DNA of 64,000 nucleotides from Rhizobium rhizoryzae (GTDB taxonomy: Bacteria; Pseudomonadota; Alphaproteobacteria; Rhizobiales; Rhizobiaceae), in NCBI RefSeq assembly GCF_011046895.1, contig NZ_CP049250.1, positions 682,001 to 746,000 on the forward strand, written 5' to 3'. The notes under the pieces are model-generated. The model did not search any database, was not told the origin of the DNA, and was given only the letters and a program-made list of their open reading frames with translations. This document shows, in pieces, positions 18,797-27,580 of the stretch. A program made the translations under genes and the position numbers. Every line of letters begins with the position of its first letter. Within the stretch, counting starts at the first letter, position 1.

Positions 18797-19738
18797 TCAG
18801 CCCTTTACTGCGCCGGCGGCAATGCCGCGGACAAACAAGCGCCCGGAGACGAAGTAAACGATCAACGGTACGGCACCAGTCAGCAGAGTGGCTGCCATGT
18901 TGACGTTGTACTCCTTCACGCCCTGGACGGAGTTGACGATATTGTTGAGCTGCACGGTCATCGGATAGCTATCCGGGCGGGTGAAGACGACACCGAACAG
19001 GAAGTCGTTCCAGATGCCGGTCACCTGCAAAATCATTGCTACGACAAAGATGGGTAGCGCCATGGGCAGCATGATGCGGAAATAGATCTGCCAGAACCCT
19101 GCCCCATCGATGCGGGCAGCCTTGAACAATTCTTCCGGCAAAGACGTGAAGTAGTTTCGGAAGAGAAGTGTCAGGATCGGCATGCCGAAGATGGTATGAA
19201 CAATCACAAGGCCGGTCAGCGTGCCGTAGATGCCCAGTTCACGCAGAATGATGACAATGGGGTAGATCATCACCTGATAGGGAATGAAGGCGCCGACGAT
19301 CAGGATCGAGAAGAACAGTTCCGAACCCTTGAAGCGCCAGTTCGCCAATGCATATCCACTGACGGACGCGACAGCGATGGACACCAGAACAGAAGGCACC
19401 AGAATGCGGACTGAATTCCAGAAGCCGCGTGAAAGGCCATCGCAGTTCAGACCGGTGCAGGCGCTGGCCCAGGCCTTCGCCCAGGGCTCGAACGTAATTT
19501 CCATCGGTGGCGAGAAGATATTGCCCATGCGGATTTCGGGCATGCCCTTCATGGAGGTGACGAACATCACGTAAAGCGGCAGCAGATAATAAAGTGCTGC
19601 GACGATCAGCAGGCCGTAGAGAATGATGTTGCGCCTTGAGAGCACCTTGCGCGGTTTGCGTCCGTTGGGGCCAGCCACCTGGGGTGAGACCGCATCGAAA
19701 CCGGCCGCCGTGCTGTTGAGGGTGGAGATGTTAGCCAC
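18797..19738 (-). CDS. Carbohydrate ABC transporter permease (MalG-like)
   Basis: The 313-residue membrane protein has about six transmembrane segments and the EAA-type coupling loop EELFKAARIDGAGFWQIYF, which contacts the ATPase. The long cytoplasmic N-terminal extension (about 40 residues) is common in MalG-type subunits. It overlaps the MalF-like gene by 8 bases and pairs with it to form the channel of the CUT1 importer. Confidence 0.94.
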   Translation of the reverse strand: MANISTLNSTAAGFDAVSPQVAGPNGRKPRKVLSRRNIILYGLLIVAALYYLLPLYVMFVTSMKGMPEIRMGNIFSPPMEITFEPWAKAWASACTGLNCDGLSRGFWNSVRILVPSVLVSIAVASVSGYALANWRFKGSELFFSILIVGAFIPYQVMIYPIVIILRELGIYGTLTGLVIVHTIFGMPILTLLFRNYFTSLPEELFKAARIDGAGFWQIYFRIMLPMALPIFVVAMILQVTGIWNDFLFGVVFTRPDSYPMTVQLNNIVNSVQGVKEYNVNMAATLLTGAVPLIVYFVSGRLFVRGIAAGAVKG

Positions 19739-20633
19739 GCTTCTTCCCTCCGAATTCGAGATAGGCCCAGGGGATGATGATGATGGCGACCGTGACCAGC
19801 ATCATAGTGGAGGCTGCAAATCCCTGACCGAGGTTCTGCGCCTGGAACATGTAGTCGTAGACGTATTTCGCAGGAACTTCGGAGGCGATACCGGGGCCAC
19901 CGCTGGTCTGCGCCACCACGAGATCGTAGACCTTGACGATACCGGATGCGATCAGCACCAGCGTGGTGATAAAGACGGGGCGCATCATCGGAATGATGAT
20001 CAGAACGTAAGTCTTCCACATCGGAATGCCGTCGACTCGAGAAGCCTTCCAGATATCCTCGTCTATGCCGCGAAGACCGGCCAGCATGAGGCACATGACA
20101 AGCCCGGTGCCCTGCCAGAGACCGGCGATCAGGATGCCGTAGATGACGATATCGGAATTGTAGAGCGGATCAAACTCGAACGTGGACCAGCCGAGGCTGC
20201 GTATAATGGACTGGACGCCGAATTCCGGGTTGAGGATCCATTGCCAGACCAGCCCCGTCACGATGAAAGACAGCGCGAAGGGATAGAGAAAAATGGTTCT
20301 GAACGTGTTCTCGAAACGGATTTTCTGGTCCATCAGCGCGGCGAGAACAAAGCCGATCACAAGGCTGAAGATCAGGGACAGAATGCCGTAGATGGCCAGA
20401 TTCTGGATCGAGATGATCCAGCGGGGAGCAGCCCAGAGGCGCTCGTATTGATCAAGCCCGACGAAGCTGAGGCGTGGCAAAAGGCCCGAACGCGTGAATG
20501 AGTAGACAACGGTCCAAACCGTCCCGCCCAAGAATACGACGAGCGCAACAAGCATCATCGGGATCAGGGCAATTTTCGAATTCAGATTTTTGAACAACTG
20601 GCTGGGGCGGCCAGCCGAAGAGTGTGGCGTCAT
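19731..20633 (-). CDS. Sugar ABC transporter permease (MalF-like)
   Basis: The chosen ATG at 20633 has GGAGGT 8 bases upstream; an ATG 18 bases earlier would place that site inside the coding region. The product is 300 residues with six membrane segments and the EAA loop ASRVDGIPMWKTYV. It is the second channel subunit of the importer. The 138-base gap to the binding-protein gene holds a strand-specific RNA hairpin (20725-20757) that may lower expression relative to the binding protein. Confidence 0.93.
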   Translation of the reverse strand: MTPHSSAGRPSQLFKNLNSKIALIPMMLVALVVFLGGTVWTVVYSFTRSGLLPRLSFVGLDQYERLWAAPRWIISIQNLAIYGILSLIFSLVIGFVLAALMDQKIRFENTFRTIFLYPFALSFIVTGLVWQWILNPEFGVQSIIRSLGWSTFEFDPLYNSDIVIYGILIAGLWQGTGLVMCLMLAGLRGIDEDIWKASRVDGIPMWKTYVLIIIPMMRPVFITTLVLIASGIVKVYDLVVAQTSGGPGIASEVPAKYVYDYMFQAQNLGQGFAASTMMLVTVAIIIIPWAYLEFGGKKRG

Positions 20634-20724
20634 GAAGCAAGACCTCCGCATCGAAAACGGGCAGAGCAGGCGGATCGGGGCCGGACCCGCCGTCTCTTCA
20701 TTCTCGTCCTGTGTGGGGCAGAGA

Positions 20725-20757
20725 GCCGACCGCTTCCGATGGAAAGAAACGACCGGC
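20725..20757 (-). promoter_or_regulatory. RNA hairpin between binding-protein and permease genes
   Basis: In the minus-strand RNA the 13 bases from 20757 to 20745 pair fully with those from 20737 to 20725, using four G-U wobbles and a 7-base loop. On the plus strand the same wobble positions would be C-A mismatches, so the stem is specific to the transcribed strand. It has no U tail and probably stabilises the binding-protein message or reduces read-through. The role is inferred from similar sugar operons. Confidence 0.6.
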
Positions 20758-20771
20758 CCTCCCTGGGGTGA

Positions 20772-22007
20772 TCAGTTCGCCGATGCGATGATGTCGGCGA
20801 AACGCTTCTGCGCCGCTTCCGGCGTGATCGATTCGTTTGCGAAGAACTGCGAGAACAGGTCTTCCTTCTGCTTCTGCGTGTCAGGCGAGAGAAGCTGGTC
20901 AGTACTGGACAGAATATTGCCCTTTGCCAGGACCTCGAGACCCTTCTTCATGCAGTCGTTGGCCGCCGAAAGATCCACGTCGCCGCGCACCGGTAGCGAA
21001 CCCTTCTTCAGGTTGAACGCGACCTGAACCTTGGGATCAACGATCGTTTCCGCCAGTTTGTCCTGCGCCTCAGATTTTGCCTTGTCCTTCAGGACAGGGA
21101 AATAGAAGGCATCGCCACCGGCTGTCAGGTACTGGTTCAGACCCAGGCCGGGCAAGCAGGTATAATCCGTACCGGCCTTCTTGCCTGCCAGCTGGAACTC
21201 GCCCTGCGCCCAGTCACCCATGATCTGGCCACCGGCCTTGCCGGTGACGACCATATTGGTGGCCTGGTTCCAATCCTGCACATTGGTGCCCTTGGCGAGC
21301 TTGCGCGCTTCATTGGCCGCCTTGAAGATGGCTGCCATTTCCGGGCCTGCGGCAGCCTTGGCGTCCTTGTCCTTGAAGACCTTCATGTAAAGGTCCTTGC
21401 CGCCCAACGAAATGATGAGCGTATCGAAGGCGCCGGTTGCCTGCCAGGGCTGACCGCCAAGCGCCAGCGGCTGGATACCGGCCTTCTGGAGCGCCGGACC
21501 TGCCGCTACAAACTCGTTCCAGTTCTTCGGAACCTCCACGCCAGCCTTCTTGAAGGCCTCATTGGAGAGCCAGAGCCACTGCCAGGAATGAATGTTGACC
21601 GGGGCGCAATAGATCTTGCCCTTGATCGTGCAGCTTTCCAGCAGGCTGGCGGGCTTGATGATGTCCTTCCACTTGCCCTTTTCCGCAACCGCCGTGAGAT
21701 CGCGCATCAAACCGGCCTCCACCAGTTCCTGCGCTTGACGACCGTGGTTGAACTGGGTCGCACCCATGGGATCGCCGCCGGTGATCCGGCTGATCATGAT
21801 CGGACGGGCCGTACCGCCAGAACCGGCGATAGCACCATCCACCCATTTGTTGCCCGTTGCGTCGAACCCTTTCGCAAGTTCCTTGACCGCGGCTGCTTCG
21901 CCGCCGGACGTCCACCAATGTGTGACTTCGAGGTCCGTTGCAGCAGCCTGAGCTGCCGGCAGCATGACGCCCGCCACGAGAATAGCTTTCAATGCACGCA
22001 AATTCAT
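20772..22007 (-). CDS. Sugar ABC transporter substrate-binding protein
   Basis: The 411-residue protein starts with a Sec signal (MNLRALKAILVAGVMLPAAQAAA) and then EVTHWWTSGGEAAAVKELAKGF, the opening of CUT1 oligosaccharide-binding proteins (family 1 SBPs). GGGAGGAG sits just before the ATG. It would capture a sugar in the periplasm and deliver it to the permeases encoded downstream. The operon hydrolases suggest manno- or xylo-oligosaccharides. It is the first gene of the operon and divergent from the lacI-type regulator. Confidence 0.93.
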   Translation of the reverse strand: MNLRALKAILVAGVMLPAAQAAATDLEVTHWWTSGGEAAAVKELAKGFDATGNKWVDGAIAGSGGTARPIMISRITGGDPMGATQFNHGRQAQELVEAGLMRDLTAVAEKGKWKDIIKPASLLESCTIKGKIYCAPVNIHSWQWLWLSNEAFKKAGVEVPKNWNEFVAAGPALQKAGIQPLALGGQPWQATGAFDTLIISLGGKDLYMKVFKDKDAKAAAGPEMAAIFKAANEARKLAKGTNVQDWNQATNMVVTGKAGGQIMGDWAQGEFQLAGKKAGTDYTCLPGLGLNQYLTAGGDAFYFPVLKDKAKSEAQDKLAETIVDPKVQVAFNLKKGSLPVRGDVDLSAANDCMKKGLEVLAKGNILSSTDQLLSPDTQKQKEDLFSQFFANESITPEAAQKRFADIIASAN

Positions 22008-22022
22008 GAGTCTCCTCCCTCA

Positions 22023-22032
22023 CTGAAACGTT
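22023..22032 (+). promoter_or_regulatory. Putative LacI-family operator near the binding-protein gene
   Basis: CTGAAACGTT contains the AACGTT core found in LacI/GalR operators and lies 15 bases upstream of the binding-protein start. Its reverse complement recurs at 22301-22310. The match was found by eye and is not tested. Confidence 0.45.
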
Positions 22033-22300
22033 GCCGTAAAAAAAGCTATGCGAGTTTCGGGGCGAGCGCAACGGCCTAGCGATCAAAAAATTATCAAATT
22101 CTGAATTTCTATTTTTGATTGTATTAAGAGAATTCCCATCGATCCCTTTGATCACAAAAATCTCATTAAATGCGCATATATGTGGGATTTCTACGTCTTT
22201 GCATTCGCAAACGCACAGAAAATTTGTGCGCCTGCGTTGTACAACTGAGAGCGGAAAGCAAGGCCCAGTCAGCGAAAATGGCGCTCGACAAACCGACTGT

Positions 22301-22310
22301 AACGTTTCAG
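22301..22310 (+). promoter_or_regulatory. Putative LacI-family operator near the regulator gene
   Basis: AACGTTTCAG is the exact inverse of the site at 22023-22032 and lies 97 bases upstream of the regulator start codon. It could serve autoregulation or DNA looping. Confidence 0.45.
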
Positions 22311-22407
22311 TTTGATGACCTGAAATTCTTTTCAGGGAAAGGGCCGCTGCCGTTTTCAGGCATCCGACAGATGTCTATAATCAGCCCCCTCGAAATGGTG
22401 GGAACGC

Positions 22408-23460
22408 ATGGACGACAATCATCAGCTTAAATCTTCCGGGAAGGCTCTCGAGCCTGGTGCGCGTCCTACCTTGAAAACGATCGCCTTTATGACCGGTCTC
22501 GGCATCACCACTGTGTCTCGCGCGCTCAAAGATGCGCCGGACATCGGCATGGAGACGAAGGAAAGGGTGCGACTGGTAGCAGCGCAACTCGGCTATCAGC
22601 CAAACCGTGCAGGCGTTCGTCTCAGGACCGGCAAGACCAATGTCATCGCGCTTGTCCTCAGTATCGACGAGGAACTGATGGGCTTCACAAGCCAGATGAT
22701 GTTCGGCATTTCGGAAGTGCTGGCCGGAACCCAATATCATCTCGTCCTGACCCCGCATGTGCACCAGAAGGACCCAATGGTGCCTGTGCGCTACATTCTC
22801 GACACGGCTTCCGCCGACGGCATGATCATCTCGCGCACACTGCCGGACGACCCGCGCGTGGCCTTGATGACGGAACGAAATTTTCCGTTCGCAACGCATG
22901 GGCGGACGGATATGGGCGTCTGCCACCCGTTCCATGATTTCGACAATGAAGCCTATGCTTTCGAAGCAGTGAAGAGGCTTGTTGCGAGTGGCCGGCGGCG
23001 TATCGCACTGCTCGCGCCACCGGCGAAGCTATCCTATTACATTCACACGCGCATCGGGTTCGAGCGCGGCCTTGCCGCCTTCGGAGCGACGGAAGTATCC
23101 ATGGGGCGCATGACGAGCGAAGCGCCCTTGTCAGACCTGCGCAGCTATTCCTCCGATCTCATGCGGTCTGCCGATCCACCCGATGGCATTATCTCCATCA
23201 GCGGCAGTTCAAGCATCGCGCTCGTTGCGGGGATCGAGGCGGCAGGCAAGCGTCTCGGCCATGATGTAGACATGGTCTCGAAACAGTCGGCGGAGTTCCT
23301 GAACTGGATCCGGCCCGAGATTCATACGGTCAACGAGAGCGTGCGCCTGGCCGGGCGCGAACTGGCAAAGGCCGTGATTGCCCGTATCGATGGCGTAGCG
23401 CCAGAATTGCTTCAAAGCGTCAGCAGCCCCGTGTGGTCCTCCATGGCGCCAAGAGACTAA
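22408..23460 (+). CDS. LacI family transcriptional regulator
   Basis: The 350-residue protein has an N-terminal helix-turn-helix ([21 protein letters not shown], about residues 20-40) with the LacI hinge, then a periplasmic-binding-like effector domain ([17 protein letters not shown]). It resembles the AglR-type regulators placed next to CUT1 sugar operons in rhizobia. It is transcribed away from the binding-protein operon and probably represses it in the absence of the sugar or a breakdown product. GGTGGGAA lies just before the ATG. The ligand is unknown. Confidence 0.9.
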   Translation: MDDNHQLKSSGKALEPGARPTLKTIAFMTGLGITTVSRALKDAPDIGMETKERVRLVAAQLGYQPNRAGVRLRTGKTNVIALVLSIDEELMGFTSQMMFGISEVLAGTQYHLVLTPHVHQKDPMVPVRYILDTASADGMIISRTLPDDPRVALMTERNFPFATHGRTDMGVCHPFHDFDNEAYAFEAVKRLVASGRRRIALLAPPAKLSYYIHTRIGFERGLAAFGATEVSMGRMTSEAPLSDLRSYSSDLMRSADPPDGIISISGSSSIALVAGIEAAGKRLGHDVDMVSKQSAEFLNWIRPEIHTVNESVRLAGRELAKAVIARIDGVAPELLQSVSSPVWSSMAPRD

Positions 23461-23467
23461 AGCTCGA

Positions 23468-24901
23468 TCAGGCCTTGATTGCGAGGCGAACGCCACCCCA
23501 ATGTCTGCCATTGACGGTGATCGGCGCAGATATGTCCTTCATCAGGACGAAGACTCCACCACCCATGTCGCGGCGATAGGTCTGCATCAGGAAGGGTTCC
23601 TTGCCTCGTCCGGCAGCCAGACCGACGCGATCATTGAAGATACGGCGATTGCGGCAGTTCGCCGTGTTCCACGTCACATCTCCCGGCCGCTGCGGCTGGG
23701 CGAACTTGCGGTTATGGGTCGGCAAGTATCCGTTCTCATCGACGGCTGCGCAGAATGCGATACGCTCATCGCTGGAAGCAACGCGTTCCTGAATATTGGG
23801 GAGAACGGCATCGGTGAATTCGGTAAATCGCGTCATGTACTGGACCGGATCGGTGCCACGGATCGGCTGATAATTGCGGTCGAACAACGCTCCCATGTCA
23901 ATTCGACCAGAACGCACCGCATCCTCGAAAGCGCGGCTTACCTCCTGCGCCACGGACATGACGGTGCGGATGTAAGGCATGTCGGGTGTCTCAATGCCGG
24001 TGCTGGCAACGGCCTGGATCATACGCTCCGATATGTTCACCACATCGTTGACCCGCGCCGACGTGGTCTGGAGTTGATCGTTGGATTTCAGGATTGCATT
24101 TGCAGCCACGGCAATTGTCGTTGCGAACTCGCCGCACTGACGGTCGACGGCATCTGTGGTGTGAGCAAGAGACGATGCGCTATCCAGAATACGCGCCATG
24201 ACCGTTTCAACCTCATGGAACGAACCCTGCACCTCCTTGGAGGTGGATCGTACCCCTTCGGCAGAGGTTCGCGCGCCTTCGCCCGCTTTTATCAGCATCT
24301 CGATGCGCTCGCCAAGCTTCTGCAGGGTCTGCTGGATCGAAGAGGTTGTTTGTGAGGTCTGCAATGAGAGTGCCCGAACTTCCGCCGCAACAACGGCAAA
24401 GCCCTTTCCAGCGTCTCCTGCGCGGGCCGCCTCGATGGCTGCATTCAGCGCAAGAAGATTGGTCTGGCGGGCGATTGTCCCAATGTCTTCGGCCAATCGT
24501 CCAACCTCGCTGAGAGCCGACGAAAAGGACCGGATTTCGGTCCCGATTTCCTGCGAGGCTGTGACCATGTCGTCAATGGCATGGATGGAACCGTCCAACT
24601 GCCTCGCCTGCACGCCCAGCACTTGTCGGGCACTCGTGGCAAGACTGTCTGTTTCACCTAACGATGAAGCGATCTGACGATTTGTCTGCGCCATGGCCTG
24701 AGCCGCGTCCGTCATCCGCCTCAGCAGCGCGGCGTGCTCGCCGGATTGGGTAGCGGTATCCTGGATCGCGCCTGCTATATCGACGAGATGAACGCCGAGA
24801 TCTGAGGCTTCGGCGGCAAGCCGTGACACAGCATGGCGGAGCGGATTGTCCACCGTAACATTATCTTCAGAGTTCGAAGCATGCTGTGCAGATGCGACCA
24901 C
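23468..24901 (-). CDS. Soluble methyl-accepting chemotaxis protein with C-terminal sensor region
   Basis: The 477-residue protein lacks membrane segments. The signalling hairpin tip is at about residues 146-178 ([20 protein letters not shown]). Unusually, the likely sensor lies after it: residues 300-477 include [30 protein letters not shown] and [15 protein letters not shown], a segment seen at the C terminus of several proteobacterial receptors. It should talk to CheA/CheW in the cytoplasm. It is a monocistronic gene convergent with the lacI-type gene. The signal sensed is unknown. Confidence 0.9.
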   Translation of the reverse strand: MVASAQHASNSEDNVTVDNPLRHAVSRLAAEASDLGVHLVDIAGAIQDTATQSGEHAALLRRMTDAAQAMAQTNRQIASSLGETDSLATSARQVLGVQARQLDGSIHAIDDMVTASQEIGTEIRSFSSALSEVGRLAEDIGTIARQTNLLALNAAIEAARAGDAGKGFAVVAAEVRALSLQTSQTTSSIQQTLQKLGERIEMLIKAGEGARTSAEGVRSTSKEVQGSFHEVETVMARILDSASSLAHTTDAVDRQCGEFATTIAVAANAILKSNDQLQTTSARVNDVVNISERMIQAVASTGIETPDMPYIRTVMSVAQEVSRAFEDAVRSGRIDMGALFDRNYQPIRGTDPVQYMTRFTEFTDAVLPNIQERVASSDERIAFCAAVDENGYLPTHNRKFAQPQRPGDVTWNTANCRNRRIFNDRVGLAAGRGKEPFLMQTYRRDMGGGVFVLMKDISAPITVNGRHWGGVRLAIKA

Positions 24902-24993
24902 GCGTTTCTCCCAAAGCTATTGGAAGTATCAGTTGCGATGGTTAAGGCTCAGTATACCGATCATCATAATATCATAAATAATGCAAATATCTC

Positions 24994-25025
24994 GAAAAAC
25001 AGAAAAGCCGCGACGGGCGCGGCTT
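24994..25025 (-). terminator. Intrinsic terminator after the 54-residue protein gene
   Basis: AAGCCGCG (25005-25012) pairs with CGCGGCTT (25018-25025) around a 5-base loop. Read on the minus strand the stem is followed by TTCTGTTTTT. It is 32 bases beyond the small gene. Confidence 0.85.
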
Positions 25026-25057
25026 GCATTCATGAGCAACACTGGAACGGCCAGATA

Positions 25058-25222
25058 TCAGCCGCGATCAAAAGCCTTGGGGTCGATCCCCAGCGTTACC
25101 AGATCGCGCTTCAGCGGCTTGCGACCAGCCTCGACGGCGGCGGAAGCGGAAGCGGCGGCGCCAAAAACAGCAATCGCACGACCAATGAAACCACCGCGCA
25201 TTCTGTTTGTGTTCGTAGACAT
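25058..25222 (-). CDS. Small conserved hypothetical protein (54 residues)
   Basis: The ATG at 25222 has a textbook AAAGGAGAG ribosome site. The product begins MSTNTNRMRGGFIGRAIAVFG and ends with RKPLKRDLVTLGIDPKAFDRG. A short hydrophobic middle (AIAVFGAAASASAAVEAG) could be a single membrane helix or a helical hairpin. I recall similar short proteins with the same ending in other rhizobia, but no function is known to me. It has its own terminator and faces away from the ArsC-like gene, so it appears to be an independent, expressed unit. Confidence 0.8.
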   Translation of the reverse strand: MSTNTNRMRGGFIGRAIAVFGAAASASAAVEAGRKPLKRDLVTLGIDPKAFDRG

Positions 25223-25389
25223 TTTTCTCTCCTTTTGTCTGAAGAGAATATCGATATTGGCGCGTCTTTTTGCAATGCACAAGAAAGGATGGGAGCCATG
25301 CGATTGTCGCATGACCGGTAAATAAGCTTTACGATCTGATCATTCCTGCGGCATTCTGCGCACCAGAATCGCACAGGAGAAGAGCAGCC

Positions 25390-25743
25390 ATGATCACCAT
25401 CTTCGGCATCAGGAACTGCGACACCATGAAGAAGGCGCGCAACTGGCTGGACAGCCACGGCATTGGCTATCGATTCCATGATTACAAGTCTGAAGGGATC
25501 GACGAGGCGCATCTTGCCAAATGGATTGCATCCGAGGGGATTGACGTTGTCTTGAACCGCGCGGGCACAACGTTCCGGAAGTTGACCGACGAAGACAAAG
25601 CCAACTTAAGCGAAGACAAGGCAATCGCATTGATGATTGCGCAGCCCTCCCTGATCAAGCGTCCTGTTCTGGAGGCCAACGGCGCCATCACCATCGGCTT
25701 CAAGCCAGAGCTCTACGAGGCTCTTTTCTCGTCCTCTCGTTGA
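25390..25743 (+). CDS. ArsC/Spx/YffB family reductase-like protein
   Basis: The 117-residue thioredoxin-fold protein has the single redox cysteine in GIRNCDTMKKARNWL (Cys10) and the usual LNRAGTTFRKL and RPVLEANG segments. Length matches E. coli YffB (118). Members may reduce glutathione-linked disulfides; arsenate reduction should not be assumed, because YffB-type proteins lack good arsenate activity and no ars genes are near. CAGGAG precedes the ATG, and ybaK follows 13 bases later, so the two are probably co-transcribed. Confidence 0.88.
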   Translation: MITIFGIRNCDTMKKARNWLDSHGIGYRFHDYKSEGIDEAHLAKWIASEGIDVVLNRAGTTFRKLTDEDKANLSEDKAIALMIAQPSLIKRPVLEANGAITIGFKPELYEALFSSSR

Positions 25744-25756
25744 TCCCGAGGTTGCG

Positions 25757-26236
25757 ATGTCCAAGACTACACGCGCGACGCAGACCCTTGAGAAGGCGGG
25801 CATCGCTTTTACCGTCCACACCTATGCTTACGACCCCAATGCGGAGCGGGTCGGGCTTCAGGCGGCGGAAGCCATTGGTGAAGAGCCGCACCGGGTTCTC
25901 AAGACGCTGATGGCGGAGGTCGATGGGAAGCCGGTCTGCGTGGTCGTGCCGTCAGACAGCGAGGTTTCGATGAAAAAACTGGCGGCTGCGTTTGGCGGCA
26001 AATCCGCAGCCATGATGAAACCCGCCATGGCAGAAAAGGCGACCGGCTACGTGGTTGGCGGCATAAGCCCCTTCGGACAGAAGAAGCAGGTTCCGACCGC
26101 AATCGAGGAGGCCGCGATGAACGAAACGCTGGTTTACATGAATGGTGGCCAGCGCGGGCTCCAGGTGCGCCTTGCGCCAACAGATGCACAGCGCACACTC
26201 AACGCGATCATCGTGTCTGTCATTGCAGAGCGTTGA
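25757..26236 (+). CDS. ybaK: Cys-tRNA(Pro) deacylase YbaK
   Basis: The 159-residue protein matches the YbaK/EbsC editing domain: TRATQTLEKAGIAFTVHTY at the start, the catalytic-lysine strand HRVLKTLMAEVDG, and GGISPFGQKKQVPT. It hydrolyses Cys mischarged onto tRNA-Pro by prolyl-tRNA synthetase. GAGG sits 5 bases before the ATG. It follows the ArsC-like gene closely and is followed 47 bases later by an M29 aminopeptidase, so all three may share one transcript. Confidence 0.92.
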   Translation: MSKTTRATQTLEKAGIAFTVHTYAYDPNAERVGLQAAEAIGEEPHRVLKTLMAEVDGKPVCVVVPSDSEVSMKKLAAAFGGKSAAMMKPAMAEKATGYVVGGISPFGQKKQVPTAIEEAAMNETLVYMNGGQRGLQVRLAPTDAQRTLNAIIVSVIAER

Positions 26237-26283
26237 GGCCCGGCCTATCTTCCGTTTTTCGCAATTACAAAAGCAGGCAGACC

Positions 26284-27537
26284 ATGACCCTTCACACCGA
26301 GATCAAGAGCCCCGTCGACCCAAACAAACTGGAAAAGCTGGCAGAGGTCGCCGTCAAGGTGGGCCTTCAATTGCAGCAGGGGCAGGATCTGGTTATCACG
26401 GCGCCGCTGGCGGCCCTTCCCCTTGTCCGCCTCATCACCAAGCATGCCTACAGCGCGGGCGCCGGTATTGTTTCCACGTTCTATTCGGATGAAGAAACGA
26501 CGCTTGCGCGCTTCCGTTACGGACAGGATGCGAGCTTCGACAAGGCCGCCGACTGGCTCTACGAAGGTATGGCCAAAGCCTATGCCGGAGGCGCTGCACG
26601 TCTCGCCATCTCCGGCGATAACCCCATGATGCTGGCCAACGAGGATCCGGAGAAGGTTGCCCGCGCCAACAAGGCAACATCCATTGCCTACAAACCAGCT
26701 TTGGAGAAGATTTCCAACTTCGACATCAACTGGCACATCTGCTCCTATCCGAACCCGGCCTGGGCACGACAGGTCTTCCCGGATCTTCCTGAAGAAGAAG
26801 CCGTCCACAAACTGGCTGAAGCGATTTTCGCGGCTTCGCGCATCAATACGCCTGATCCGATCGCTGCCTGGGCAGAGCACAACGCCAATCTGAAGAAGCG
26901 CTCCAGCTGGTTGAACACCGAACGATTCTCGGCGCTGCACTTTTCAGGCCCGGGCACTGACCTGACGGTCGGTCTCGCAGATGGTCACGAGTGGCATGGC
27001 GGCGCCTCGAAGGCCAAGAACGGGGTCATCTGCAACCCGAACATACCGACCGAAGAAGTATTCACGACGCCGCATGCCCTGAAGGTTGAAGGCACCGTCT
27101 CCTCCACCAAGCCTCTCTCGCATCAGGGTACGCTGATCGATAATATCCAGGTGCGCTTCGAGGCGGGCCGCATCGTGGAAGCCAAGGCTTCAAAGGGCGA
27201 GGGTGTTCTGAACAAGGTGCTGGATACGGATGAAGGTGCGCGCCGTTTAGGTGAAGTGGCGCTCGTTCCTCATTCGTCGCCGATCTCGACATCAGGTGTG
27301 CTGTTCTACAACACGCTGTTCGACGAAAACGCCTCCTGCCACATCGCACTTGGCCAATGCTACTCGAAATGCTTCCTGGACGGCGCATCTCTGACCCCGG
27401 AGCAGATCAAGGCTCAGGGCGGCAATTCCTCTCTCATCCATATCGACTGGATGATTGGCTCCGATCAGGTCGACATCGATGGCCTGCGCGAAGACGGCAG
27501 TCGCGTACCCGTCATGCGCAAGGGTGAATGGGCGTAA
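26284..27537 (+). CDS. M29 family aminopeptidase
   Basis: Starting at the ATG at 26284 (AGGCAG upstream; a TTG codon 51 bases earlier is less likely) the protein has 417 residues, usual for thermophilic-aminopeptidase (M29) enzymes. Seen are the metal-site segments NIPTEEVFTTPHALKVEGTV, SKGEGVLNKVLDTDEGARRLGEVALV and the C-terminal HIDWMIGS. It would remove N-terminal residues from peptides with two metal ions in the cytoplasm. Its stop lies 43 bases from the end of the convergent xseA gene. Confidence 0.92.
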   Translation: MTLHTEIKSPVDPNKLEKLAEVAVKVGLQLQQGQDLVITAPLAALPLVRLITKHAYSAGAGIVSTFYSDEETTLARFRYGQDASFDKAADWLYEGMAKAYAGGAARLAISGDNPMMLANEDPEKVARANKATSIAYKPALEKISNFDINWHICSYPNPAWARQVFPDLPEEEAVHKLAEAIFAASRINTPDPIAAWAEHNANLKKRSSWLNTERFSALHFSGPGTDLTVGLADGHEWHGGASKAKNGVICNPNIPTEEVFTTPHALKVEGTVSSTKPLSHQGTLIDNIQVRFEAGRIVEAKASKGEGVLNKVLDTDEGARRLGEVALVPHSSPISTSGVLFYNTLFDENASCHIALGQCYSKCFLDGASLTPEQIKAQGGNSSLIHIDWMIGSDQVDIDGLREDGSRVPVMRKGEWA

Positions 27538-27580
27538 AAGCAATCGGCAAACAATGTGCGAGCGGCTCGGGCTGCTCGCG

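Larger units (their letters stand above)
22008..22407. other. 400-base divergent regulatory region between sugar operon and LacI gene
   Basis: No credible gene is seen in this AT-richer gap; short reading frames here lack ribosome sites and family resemblance. It should hold the promoters for the binding-protein operon (minus) and the regulator (plus). Two inverted copies of a LacI-type half operator lie near its ends (22023-22032 and 22301-22310), 278 bases apart, which would suit looping by a LacI tetramer. Confidence 0.6.

Noticed and set aside
22115..22430. Short plus-strand frames in the divergent sugar-operon region
   Set aside because: They have no ribosome site, odd composition and no family resemblance, and they overlap the likely operators.
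27558..27579. Hairpin GCGAGC/GCTCGC between the aminopeptidase and xseA genes
   Set aside because: The stem is only six pairs and no T run follows on either strand, so I did not list it as a terminator.
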